Assembly: GCA_014706295.1 (NCBI GenBank)
Contig: JACSVZ010000016.1
Location: 7,049,168 to 7,113,167, forward strand
DNA length: 64,000 bases
From: Lycocorax pyrrhopterus obiensis
Lineage: Eukaryota > Chordata > Aves > Passeriformes > Paradisaeidae
Reading direction: 5' to 3'
In this document: positions 12,524 to 23,965 of the stretch, piece by piece
Layout: every line of letters begins with the position of its first letter
Position numbering within the stretch: position 1 is the first letter of the stretch
Notes under the pieces: model-generated
Database searches by the model: none
What the model was told of the DNA's origin: nothing
The model's input: only the letters and a program-made list of their open reading frames with translations
Made by a program: the position numbers and the translations under genes

Positions 12524-13930
12524 AGAACTGCAAACTCAGGGCAACAGTATCTCAAGCTGTCCGGTCCCCACATGTGTGTACTCACCATTGTATGTAGGTA
12601 ATTCTGTGAATTCTCTTGACACCACAATTAAAAGAGGTTCTTCCACGTCTGCCCTAATTCAGCAGTGCCAGTGGCTGAATATTATTCCTCTGAAGGAGCT
12701 GATAGCTCATCAGTCACATAGCTAAGGTACTGCAATGCTTTTGCTTTGAGAATTCATTGATGGAAATGAAGATGGAAAACTAGTACGTGTCAGACAAAGT
12801 TGCTATTGAGTGATGTAAGCAGAACTGTTTTATTTAAAAGATGCCGTTCACTAGGGGGCTTCTATCTTATTGTCAAAACCAGCAAGAATTTTAACAAGGG
12901 CTTCTTGAGAGTAATTAAGAATAAACAGGACATTGCGGAGCTTTAACTCATGAAGCCACATTAATGGAGGAAACTGTCCTAGCCTCAACTTCAAATACTT
13001 CAAATCCCATAATGTCAGCTTCTGAGCCAATTTGGATATCAGTGAAGTTCATCTACACAGAATTCCTATGTGTGTCCAAAAATATGTGTATATAGCAGAG
13101 CAGCCCTTGCATCTTCTCTTTTGAATCTTCTGAGAAAGGAACAAAACTCATTATGTTTAGTTCACACATTATTTTTTTTTTTACAATCCAGCGTGTGTTT
13201 GATCATTTTACAGTTTATTCACAGGAGAAAGAGAAGTAGACTGTAAATGAATAATACAAACAAAACATAGGTGCCTGTTTCTTACAATATCTTCTCCAAA
13301 AATGCTTACTGTTGTGATCAGCATTTCAGTTACAGCCGTGCATTTTAAGTGCTTTTTTCCCAGTTTCATTCCCATTTGCCATAACAGACCCATGGAGTCA
13401 GTGGAGCAGCACAGGTGTAACCAAGGGAAGCATTTACTCGTTAGCAGTTAAGGCCACAGCCACAAGCAATTTTAAGTCCTGCAGCATGTCACAAATGATA
13501 ATCATATTGAGCTGCTCACAGTGTCTTCTTCTCCATTTTAATTTCCAAGGATAAATGAAGCAGTACAGTCTCAGAGTTCCCAGAGCACTCCCTTGAACAT
13601 GTGCATCTCTCCTAGGATGCTTTTAAGGGCACAGCTCCCAGCCTCATCTGCCCGTTTGTCAGCTTCTCATGCATGGCTTCCCTTCAGCCAAGCTGCCCTT
13701 ACACAGAGAACCACCTCTGAACTAACTGATTTTTCACAAGCCACTCTACAGATTTCTTTCTCTTACAATGACTTAGGAGAAAAAAAAAATCACCAAAAAT
13801 TTACTTTCTGAGGAGTTTAGAGAAAAAGGTGGCATTTAGATATAAAAATGAATGCAAAGATCATCAGCATATAGGAAAAAAAAATACAGTACTTAATAGA
13901 TTGTATTTTCTTACTCTGCATTATGTGACT
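12524..13930. other. Unique non-coding DNA with one conserved-looking block
   Basis: No gene was seen. The stretch 12841-12990 has AT-rich words with interspersed complex sequence and no repeat similarity, and could be a conserved non-coding element. A poly-T run lies at about 13171-13182. The remainder is unremarkable. Confidence 0.5.
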
Positions 13931-14383
13931 TGAGGGCCACCAAGGTGATCAGAGGGTTGGAACAACACGGCTACGAGGAAAGACTGAGGGCACTGGGGTT
14001 GTTCAGCCTAGAAAAGAGATGCCATTCACTAGGTACACTTTGGGGTAACCTAATTGCAGCCTTCCAGTACGTGAAGGGAGCCTACAGGAAAAGATGAAGA
14101 GAGACTTTCTGCAAGAGCCTGGAGTGACAGGACAAGGGGGAATGGCTTCAAACTGAGAGAAGATTTGGATTAGATATTAGGGAAAAATTCTTCCCTGTGA
14201 GGGTGGTGAGGCCCTGGCACAGGTTGCCCAGAGAAGTTGTGGATGCTCCATCCCTGGAAGTGCTCAAGGCCAGGCTGGACAAGGCTCTGAGCAACCTGAC
14301 CTAGTAGAAGGTGTCTCAGCCCATGGCACGGGTTGGAACGAGATGATCTTTAAGGTCATTTCCAACTCAAACCATTCTATGAC
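13931..14383 (+). mobile_element. CR1 LINE, 5'-truncated 3' end
   Basis: About 450 bases follow the end of the CR1 reverse transcriptase frame and its 3' UTR. The landmarks, in order, are GGTGATCAGAGGGTTGGAAC, GGTTGTTCAGCCTAGAAAAG, GCAGCCTTCCAGTACGTGAA, TTAGATATTAGGGAAAAATT, CAGGTTGCCCAGAGAAGTTG, GGATGCTCCATCCCTGGAAG, and the terminal GATGATCTTTAAGGTCATTT with ACCATTCTATGAC. CR1 encodes a non-LTR retrotransposition machinery, but only its distal tail is present, so the copy cannot act on its own. Relative to my remembered consensus, about 15-20 extra bases lie near 14020-14040. Stops and substitutions show that it is an old copy. Confidence 0.92.
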
Positions 14384-17300
14384 TTGTCCCCAGGTGTGAG
14401 CAACTGAGGGGACACCATCAGCCAGATTCTCACATGCAGTAAGGTTTGTTCATCCCACTATGACAGTGTAAAGAGACTTGAAGAATACTTATTGCAACTT
14501 TAAAACACCAAAGAAGACGAAGGAAGCTTTGATGTAGAAATGAATAAAGCCCTTCAGTTTCTGTGTAACTGTGATAGTGACAGTGATTGCATTTGCAGGT
14601 GAGCCAGCCCACGCATGGCTGCGTTATCCGACAAACGCAATTATAAAGGAAAACAAGAACATTGCCTAGGAAAATATTGCATGCAAAAATCACAGCAGTT
14701 TGATCTTCAGTACATGTCTCCCCAGCCATCAGGTACTCCACAGGACACAGATAAGTAATCTAAAGGTTTATGTCTTACCAGCAGGGCATCATGTAAACAG
14801 AAAATATTCACCCTTTCTTTGTCCTGTCTGCTCTCATTTCATAAAATAGCAGAATTAAATGCTAAACACCTTCCATAACTCTGCTGCCTTTGCTCACTTT
14901 CCTGCTCTTTTGCTTGGAAATGCGGTGAGTACACTGAACTCAACACATCCTGACAAAGAGATGGGATTATGTGCTTTTCCTTGACTTCATCTGTGGATGA
15001 GACACTCCAGCACAATTCAGCAGACACTTCAGATAAGAGTAGGCTGAGAAGTAGGAGGAGATAAATGAAATGAAGAACAGAAGTGATAGTATTCCATTTC
15101 TGCCAGCATTAACATACTTCCAGTGTGACTGTGGATGTCACACGGTAAAACCCTGGATCCACAGCAGTTCAAGATTTGACATTTCTGAAATATGCTGCTA
15201 TTTTCCTTAAACTCACGCAGTTTTTGGGGTTTGAATGTCTAGACTCATTTCACATACTCGCAAATGGTGTTGTTTGTGTTAAAAGTCAAACAGTACTTTC
15301 CTGCAATATCTTGTCAGATTAATTCTGGCCCCATTTCAAAATTAGTATTTTGGCAATACCTCAGCACAACAGGTTCAGTCAATTTTGAAGAGATAAAATT
15401 ACAGAAATATATATTATTTTGTTTATTTGTAAGAGAAAGGCCTGAATTTCCCTTGATTCATGAAGAAGGGAGAGTGGTTGGAACTGAAAAAATTAAATGA
15501 AGCGTAGACATCTCAGCCACACTGAACAAAGTCTACGGAAATAAGAAGAGAGGAAATGGTGATATGAATGTGGCAACTCCTGTTGCCTGTTTTCATGGCC
15601 TCTTGTCTATGTGTCTGTGTGCATGACGTGGAGAGACACGAAATACACAAGGAGGGACTGCCCCAGAATGATGCTGCAAGGCAGAGAATGTACCTGGCGA
15701 TGACAGAGATGGCAATCCTCCACCACCTGGAGGTGAGGCCCCCCTTCCTGGGCAGAAGTTTGTATTGAAGTCTGTCTCACCTCTAGGCTTCTTATACTTC
15801 TGCCTGTACCCCCAAAGCAGAAGACAGGCAGCTGCACAGAGCTGGTACAGTCCTGGTCCCTCTCATACTCTGAACATTCCTCTTCACCCACATATATTTC
15901 CTTCTTGGGAAACTGGGTCTTTCCTACTGCAGGTACAAAAAATTCTCAGCCTTTGCCTTGTAAATTCATTGGCCAGGTTCCCTGAAACTTAACCACAAGA
16001 TAGAAGACTTAAAAATATTCCATGCTAGACACCAGGGAAACTACATGAAATAAAGCACTTTATGTACATCTTTACTCTGGCACAGACTTCAGTCAGGGCT
16101 TCTGTAACATGACAGGCACTCAGCTACAACACACAACTCCAGAAGAAACCAGGCTCCCTCAGTTACAGCTCAAAAACCCCACATTTGAGTCCTCTGCAGC
16201 ACTGGGAACAGCTCTTGAGCTCGGGGCAGAGCCTTCAGTAGGGCTCATGCTGGAATTCACAGGGCATTTGGTGGCCACTGACACTTGGGCTGTGACCATC
16301 GCTTGGCTGGACTGTTTCTGTCACGTGCAGCCTGCTCTCCCCATAGAGCCAGTGGTGCTGCTCACACTCACAGCACCCAGGGTGCACTGCCAGTCCCTGA
16401 CCTTACCCAGCTGGGAAGCCAGCAAGTGCCTTTAATGCCTTTAAATTCAACTAATATCTAATTAAGAAATAATTCAGCTTAAAAGAGATATTCATTCTAG
16501 GAAAAATAATTCAAAATATGAATTCAATGAATTCATGGCTAATGTAATCTGCAAAATTTCAATGCATTCGACAGAACTGCACCATTTTATATGAACTAAA
16601 AGGCTGGATTCAAAATGCTGCCCTTTACTTTGATTAACTACCTGGCAAGCACCTCACTCATGCTCAATTTATACAGGATAGAAAATCTTTGCTGTTCTCC
16701 AGTATTAGCAGAAGCTTTACCCTCTTAATTATTTAAGATAATACAATGAGGTGGTCACTGACCTGGGAGAATAATGAGAGAGACAGTCACTGAGCTTTAG
16801 CTCATCAGCACAAAAACTAAATTTCCATATTTTCTGTGAAGATACAGCTCCAGTAATTTATTCAACACTGCCATCTGTACTTCTCAAAAGAAATATACAT
16901 TTTTTCAAAATAAAACATGGAATCTTAGTGATAGACTAGTAAAGCCTAATATTTTGCTTAAATTTGCTTAAGGGAGTACTAAAATGTAATATTTTACCAA
17001 CAGCATTAACCTTCAGATTGTAGAATCTTACCTTCTCCTGTGCAATTTCTGCCCATTTCTCTCTTTTCTCTCATTTCTCTAAAAGGATTGCCATTAGAAG
17101 CAATGACCAAATTAAACTATTTGTTTCAGAATCACTCCTAAAAGATAAAAACACTCTTGGAGAAGCCTCTAAGAGCAGTTGGATAGACTGAAAGGAACTG
17201 GAGTTGAGTTATGTAAGCCCTACATATAAATACTTTTGTGTACATTACTGTCCTTTTCTATTTGTGGACATGATTGTTTCTTAAAATTCTTGTTCAGAAA

Positions 17301-19740
17301 TACGTAGAGCAAATGAAGATTCTAAAATAAAGTTACCACTTCCACTGTACCTTTGCCAAAAGCACTGATGTGACTGGTTGATCCCCCCCAGTCTATTCTG
17401 TTAAAAGTTGTAGCTTTTATCTGCCCTTTCTAAGCAAGTTTTGGGCCAGTGGCAAATTGAGAGTGACTCTGCAGTCTGATGGTTACTTCAGAAGCACAGT
17501 CTAAGAAACGTTTCACTTTATACATAAACTGGAACAAGGGGAAGAACTGAGATCTGGGATTGTTTCCACAACATTCTCTGCATCAGACATCTGATATTGT
17601 CAGGAGAAATGGAAGATCCACACTCAAATCCCCACTCCACATTAGTCCTAGGCAGGACAGTTCTCACCTGTTTCCCAGAGGCACCGCTGTACGGAGGTGT
17701 TTTACCACCACTGTAAAGAGCCCCAGAGTATGGGTACAAGGCTGCTGGTGAATCCTGGCACATCTCAGGTACGGGCTAAGACTGTCAAGTAATTACACAA
17801 ATACACAGAAGAGGATTTATAGGTGCTTCACCAGAAAAATCTTCACTGCTGAGGGACAGCTGCCCCCATGGTCAATCAAGAGCTGAGTAAAGGTTTTTGT
17901 GAATGCTAGTGACATCTAAATACTGGCATCTAAAAGAAGATTTAGTGCCTATATGTTCCTGCAAATCAACCCTAAGGGGACTTTTCCCATCCTAGGCTTT
18001 CAAAAAGAAAAGATTAATTGATCATCAATAACATTCTTTATCTTCCTGGCAAACTCTTGCTGGGTACAAAATGTAGCTAATCATGTCAATCCATTTTCTT
18101 CCGTTGTTGACATGAAATATCATATACCTCCAGGCTGGAAAGCTTTCCTCATTTTTGATATTGGAATAGTTTTAGGCAACTGAACCTCCAGACAGGGAAG
18201 TGAAATTGCTGAGGGAAGGGTGCAGGAGGACCAGTGCCATTTTGCACACAATTCATCATTACTCTTTGCTCTCTGGAAACTTAGCCCTTCTACAGCCTAC
18301 CCTGGAATTTTATCTTTTGTTCCTTCAGAGAGAAATGAGTCAGAAAGTTTAATAGTTCAGCAGAAAATCTTTGAAAGACACTGACCTTAGAAACAAAGCC
18401 CAAGGTACCCTCAGAGAAAAAAGTTAACAGACAATATTCTGATTGTTGCAAAACCACTCTTGGAAAGCTGCTGGAAGATAATTTAGAACTGTGCCATATA
18501 AAATACAGCCACTCTCTAATCATTCTCTTCAGCTTAAATCTCACAGGATCAGTTCTCTGAAGATGCATTGGCAAGTCTGCATTACTGCATCCTTACTGCT
18601 GGCAGGCTTTACATGCACACATCAAAAAAAAAGACTGTAGAGACATCTATTCATAATTTTGCTGTGAAAGTTAGCAGAGGTTTGGTAATTGTACAAACTC
18701 ATCTGACAAGAAATTCACCCACCACAGTTCACAGATCATTGTTAGAGGAGATGGTTGCTTCAGGACCACTCAGCAAAGAGGTCAGTCCTACCTTCCTACT
18801 GCACTGCACCCATCTGGCTTCCCACCAGTTGTTAAGGAAAGAGTAGCAGGATTCCATCAAAAGTGCATCAAGGCAACTGTCACCTGAAGGCACCACATTT
18901 GTGAACTCCACCAAATGCTGTCAAAAATGTCCTATAGGGAAAGGCAGTCCTCAAATAATCTCACAGAGATTTAATCTTAGGTACAGATCTTAAATAAAGT
19001 CCCTAATACTGCCTTGCACTGCTATGCCCAGTATCTCCATGGAACTTTCCTGAGAAGAAATTAATTTCCTGCATGATACACGTCACCGTTGTTCAATTCT
19101 GTTGTCTGCCTGCTTCTTCAGCTAGAAAAAGCTGTCCTCAATCTAAATATTTATTCATAGCATCACAAGGACTTGACAAGTTTGTCAGATACAGCATGCT
19201 CATTAACTATATTTCTAAATTTAAAAATTAGTAGACTGGAAGCAGAGATAATATCAATTTACACCTAGCACACTAACTTAAACCACCTGGAACAAAATTC
19301 TACTCCCTTAAATTTGCTTACTCTCATTTTTCTGACAATACTGCTACTGCTGTAAAAAGTGTAATCCCGTATGAGGAGTGTAACTTTCTGCCCATTTTAT
19401 TTATATTTTGGCATAGGGTGCTTGGATTTGAAAGTTACTGAAATAAGGCTTTGCAATACCTTGATAAAACAAGCGTAAGAATGCCTGAGAACACAAAGCT
19501 GGTTGCAGACCGTATGACACATCCACTGATGTTTCCTGGCCTAGTCAGAGAAACCTCCCTTCCTGATGTGGACATCCAGACTTGGCACTTCTTCCCAGTG
19601 CAGAATTCCCTCGGCAGTAAGTGGAAAGGCTCCTGCTAACAAACACAGTCTAGGTAGGTTAAATCTTCCCTTCAGTTGCCAGATGCAGGACATCACAGCA
19701 GGGCAGGAGAAGGTGTCTCTGAGTCCTGGTGGCAGACTCG
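14384..19740. other. Unique non-coding DNA, no gene seen
   Basis: No supported gene or transposon was seen. A stretch at 15585-15770 looks mildly coding-like on the plus strand and is followed by a GTGAGG donor-like sequence, but I see no good acceptor and no known domain. AT-rich words at 16440-16600 and 16880-17000 may be conserved non-coding sequence. Nothing else stands out. Confidence 0.5.
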
Positions 19741-19773
19741 GTGTCACCAAGCACAGAGTGTCACCAAGCACAG
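19741..19773. repeat. Two-copy 17-bp tandem duplication
   Basis: GTGTCACCAAGCACAGA at 19741-19757 is followed at once by the same sequence through its 16th base (19758-19773). The copies are identical over those 16 bases, so the duplication is recent or gene-converted. It lies inside a GC-rich patch (19680-19960) where chance open frames are long. Confidence 0.9.
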
Positions 19774-22700
19774 CCTCAGCTGTGCAGAGAAGGCTCAGGA
19801 GGCACAGAGTGGGTGAGGGAGCTGGAATTCCACAGCTTCCACAGCCTCCTGCTAGCAGGGCTGGGGAACAGCTCTGTGCCTGTGCCTACCAAGAGCATGG
19901 CACAGTCCTGCCTCCCACCTCCAGCTGGCAGCTGAGAAAACTCATCAGCAGCTGGGAGCCTGCAACAGCACATGCTCCAGGAATGACATGGAACAAACCG
20001 GGAATCCCTACTCCACATGGAGGAGATGGACTGTTTGAGAGCAAACTTGAGGAATACATTTCTCATACAATTAACTTTTTCTTTAAATATTCTAAAATAA
20101 TTGAAAGTTACACTAGCAGTAGGAGTCAAATAAAATGTAATACTTCCTGTGACTGAAATATTTTAATCATCTAAGAGTCCCAGGAAATCCCTCCTGCAAT
20201 CTGTATGTCGCATATTTGAACCACAACATTTATAGTGAGTTTATGAGGAGAGACTGAACATCTTCCTCATTCTTTCTTGGTGGTATATGAGGCAAATGAT
20301 TAAAACCAGGAGAATAAAATTCTCCTGAGTTGTTTTCTGTACTTCAGATACAGAAGAATCACATATAAGAGTTTTTACTACTGTTATTTGACCGTTATAA
20401 ATATTTCTAATAGCGAGTTAGGTCTCCCATTTTGAAAAAGAAAAATCACCATTATTTATGTGAATAATAGGGTTAAAATATAACATTAATGAGATAGAAA
20501 GAGAATAAGGAGAGCAGGTAACAGTTGCCACAGAACTCTGGAATATATAATGAGTTTCTAATCACTAATAAAAATTTAAAAGTTCACATAAAAAGAAGTG
20601 ATTGTTTGCCAGAAAGTTTTCAAGTACATCCTTTGTGAAGAGCCACAAAGGGATAACCTGGACATACTTTACAGTGCAGCTGTGATACAGCACTCAGGCT
20701 GGTATTAGACAACTTCATTGCGTTCAGTGATGAAATCAGCAGAACATGGAGTAAGCCCAGGCTTACAGGGGGGTTGTTTTTCAATCAAACAAAATACTGC
20801 TTTAGTAAGTGTCAGTATTACTCTGAAAAATGAAGGCACAAGAGAAACTGGATTACTGACATTTTTTTCATTTTAAAATATATGTGAAAAATTTCATTGC
20901 ATCATTATGTCTACGTGTTAGGTCTTCTCAGCAAACTCATTATCATACCAGTATCTATTTCTATACAGGGCCATAGTTCATAAAATTTATATCACCCTCT
21001 CCCATGCTCTGTGTGTTGTTCCCGGTGCTCCTGGACATGCAATCCACAGGCTACACAGTTTTCATGCAGCAGTTAGAGCAAAATGATTACATGGAGCTAA
21101 CTTCAGCAAGGGAGCCCATCTACTTGGATAAAGAGAGAAATAACACGTGCCACCACAATCATTTTGCAATATCTATTTCCTGGAAGACCTTGGGTTTTTA
21201 CCTCAGGTGACAATAGTCCTCGAAGGTGGAGGTCCAGGCTCAACCTTTGCGTTTAAGAATGACAACAAGAGGTTAAATAAATTCGTAAGATCACAGACAG
21301 GACTGTCAAATATGTAACTGGATTATCAGAGAACTTCACAAATCCCCAACCTGGATGGTTAGTTCTGAGTCAAATCAGTTCTTCTCCCTGATTCAGATAT
21401 TTTGTTTCCAAGGATCAACTTCCCATATCCTTGTAGATTTCCTGATACGGAATAATTGAAAACATTTTGACACATTCAAAGAGCTCCATTCAAGTTTCTT
21501 TAAAGGAACGACACTCAGTCATTAGTGCCACTGGCAAACAGATGCACAACAGATGAGTAAAATGTTTTAGAGGATGAGAGTAGCATAAAAAGCACATCAA
21601 GAGTCAAAATAAACATCACTTTTCTTTGATTAAACTCGGTTTAAAACAAATGTATAGACCTCATATATGTAGACAATAGAATACCTGCAGAGAAATTCAA
21701 ACCTGCACAGGAAAGCCTCCAAACACATTCTACCCAAGCAACAAGAAACTGTGATCCTAAGAATGCACCGGAGACATTTTTCTGTTGGTTTCTTTTAGTG
21801 ACAGCTATAGAAAAAAATACTTAGTACGTACTTTGCTATGTAAATATTGCAATCATGTATATGTCAGCTCTTCCAAAAATTCCTGTCTCAGCCATGGACA
21901 CAACTGCAGAACAAAGAAATCAGGCCCTCCCCCTCTCCTCCCCTCTATGTGTATGGCAGGCTGTGTATTCACCCGTGCTGCAGTTTCTCCCAAATTCCTT
22001 GTTCAGTCTCTCCTTGGAAATGAAACCCTTTTCAGTTGCCCTCTGGCTGATTATTTTCCTGATTTTTCTTGTCTGATAGTTCTTCCAGGCCTTGTATATG
22101 CTGCAACTTGAACTATTTTCCTCTTTCTTATCCGAGTTAATCTTAGTCAGTGCAAAATTTGTTAATCTAATGGTGGTATTAAAGAATGGAGGATCAAAAC
22201 TGTGCGTGGAAACTTGATCTCATGTCCAGTAAGGTATTGGTCAAATGCACTGAAAAGGTTGTGCTGAGTCCTGCACCAGGCTGACGTTTTTAATATCATA
22301 TCACTGATATTCTACTCTGCAAACTACGAACAGGGACTTGTAGTTTGGGGGTTTTTTGCGCATTTCAAACTTTCAGAAACGTGTCACTTAACAGATTTGA
22401 TCTCAAAGTACATCTAGCAGGAGTGTCCAAAGGAATAACTAGACAGCAGATGTTCATAAGGGCAGTATTTGGCTGCAGTGCTGCAAAGTGCTTCCCTCCA
22501 AGGTGAACAGGAAACCCCTGGAGTTCTCTCTCTGAACCCCTGGTTCCTCTTTCCACCCAAGGCCCTGCCCTGATTTTACAGCTTGCCCTTGAAGACAGGG
22601 TCACATAATACAGCTGAATGTGATCCCATTTCAAAACAACTCGAATACCTGGCATAGAATTAATCTTGCAAAAATGAGGCAGGTGATAAATCAGATAAGA

Positions 22701-23214
22701 GCCACTCCCCCCTCTTATTCAGGACACTCTTGAGCTTCAGCCTGAGAAATGGGAATCTGTGAAAGGGTACCTTGCTGAACTGTGATGGACTATATCCAAA
22801 AGAAGATTAAGCCACAAGATAGAAATACCTTGATGGATTCATTCCATTAGTCTGCAGAAAAAGGGACATTTAATGTGACGAAATTCTAGTTTAAATCACT
22901 GAGCCAATTTTATTTCATCTGTAACTAAGTTAGATCTCAATAGAGCTACAAGTAGAATAAATTTGTCCTCTGCACTTGATGTTTTGATTTTGTGGCTTAA
23001 ATATTTTATTATTTACCTGATAAGTTATTTTTATATTATAATACCTTTTTGGTCTGTAGTAAGAAGACTAATTTCCATTCCTGTGGTCAAAGCCATTATC
23101 TCCAAAGCACTTACTCAGATGGTACATTTCACTTTAAATTTGATTCTAGCTTCAACGGTACTGTTTTCTAATTACATTTCTGGTGGAGGTTTCACCCTTA
23201 TATCCGTGTGAGCT
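19774..23214. other. Unique non-coding DNA, no gene seen
   Basis: The GC-rich patch ends near 19990 and the rest is AT-rich. The block 20850-20960 has conserved-element-like texture. A G5T6 run near 22345 resembles the G/T tract at 6641. No repeats or genes were recognised. Confidence 0.5.
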
Positions 23215-23345
23215 GAGTTATTCACTGTTAGAAATTTATTGCACCTAAATTACAAGTTTGGAATGTTGCTTCACATGTAATTAATTTGAGTAATTGTCAT
23301 GGGTCTGCCAAACAGCCCGTGTTCACTGAGATGAGGCTTTATAAA
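23215..23345. promoter_or_regulatory. Possible conserved non-coding element
   Basis: The block holds homeodomain-like ATTAATTT, complex non-repetitive sequence and a run of GC-containing words (GTCTGCCAAACAGCCCGTG) inside an AT-rich setting. I see no coding frame or repeat. The call is by texture only; conservation cannot be read from one genome. Confidence 0.22.
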
Positions 23346-23689
23346 TTAGACAGGCAGTGGGTCTACCAGGAGAGTTGGTGCAGTAGATAAAGACTGCAAT
23401 AGCTAGTGGTGTTTTCATGTGTAATTAGAAAATGCATTGTTCTCCAATTAAGGAAATTAATTAAAATCAAGCAGATGGTAATCAAGGCATATTGCAATAT
23501 AATTTTCTCTAGTACATGCATTACTCTCAGGTGCTATCAATGTACACTATTGGTTTTACACTGTAAATTTAGCTCCAAGATACATTATCCTGACTATCTA
23601 TTTCTTAATATAATCTTCTCACTTATTTTTCAATTTGTTTTTCATTGAACTGTACAATTAATCCTGTGCTACACATAAAAGGCAGTGGC

Positions 23690-23965
23690 TGCAAAATATT
23701 TATTATGGGATATTTTTCTTGTCCACAATAGTTCTGGGTCAAACACAAAGTTAGATTAGCAAGTATTTCATCCGTATGCAAATTAATCTCATTGTTATAT
23801 GTGGTGTGATAGCATTGATCGTGTAATATAATGAGAATAATCATCATATTGACCCTTGAAAACTGAAAATGTTGCTCAGTTTATCAAACATTTAACATTC
23901 TCCATCAAAATAATTGTGACAGAAATTGCATCATTTGTTATTTTCTTTCTAAACACCTCAGAGCT
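23690..23965. promoter_or_regulatory. Possible conserved element with octamer motif
   Basis: This AT-rich block contains an ATGCAAAT octamer (the POU-factor site) followed directly by TAAT cores near 23777, plus TTAACATT and AATAATTGTGAC words further on. The mix of POU and homeodomain words without repeat similarity is typical of developmental enhancers. A single motif match is weak evidence and could be chance. Confidence 0.25.

Noticed and set aside
15568..15768. Coding-like 67-codon stretch with a donor-like GTGAGG
   Set aside because: No credible splice acceptor, no recognised domain and no neighbouring exon were found. It might be worth a transcript check, but it cannot be supported from sequence.
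19566..20156. 196-codon plus-strand open frame, the longest in the window
   Set aside because: It lies mainly in a GC-rich patch where stops are rare. Other frames on both strands are also open there, the frame crosses a recent tandem duplication, and the translation has no domain, signal peptide or family resemblance.
22963..23211. Very hydrophobic 82-codon frame resembling a membrane protein
   Set aside because: AT-rich DNA with TTT and ATT codons produces such translations by chance, and no family features are visible.
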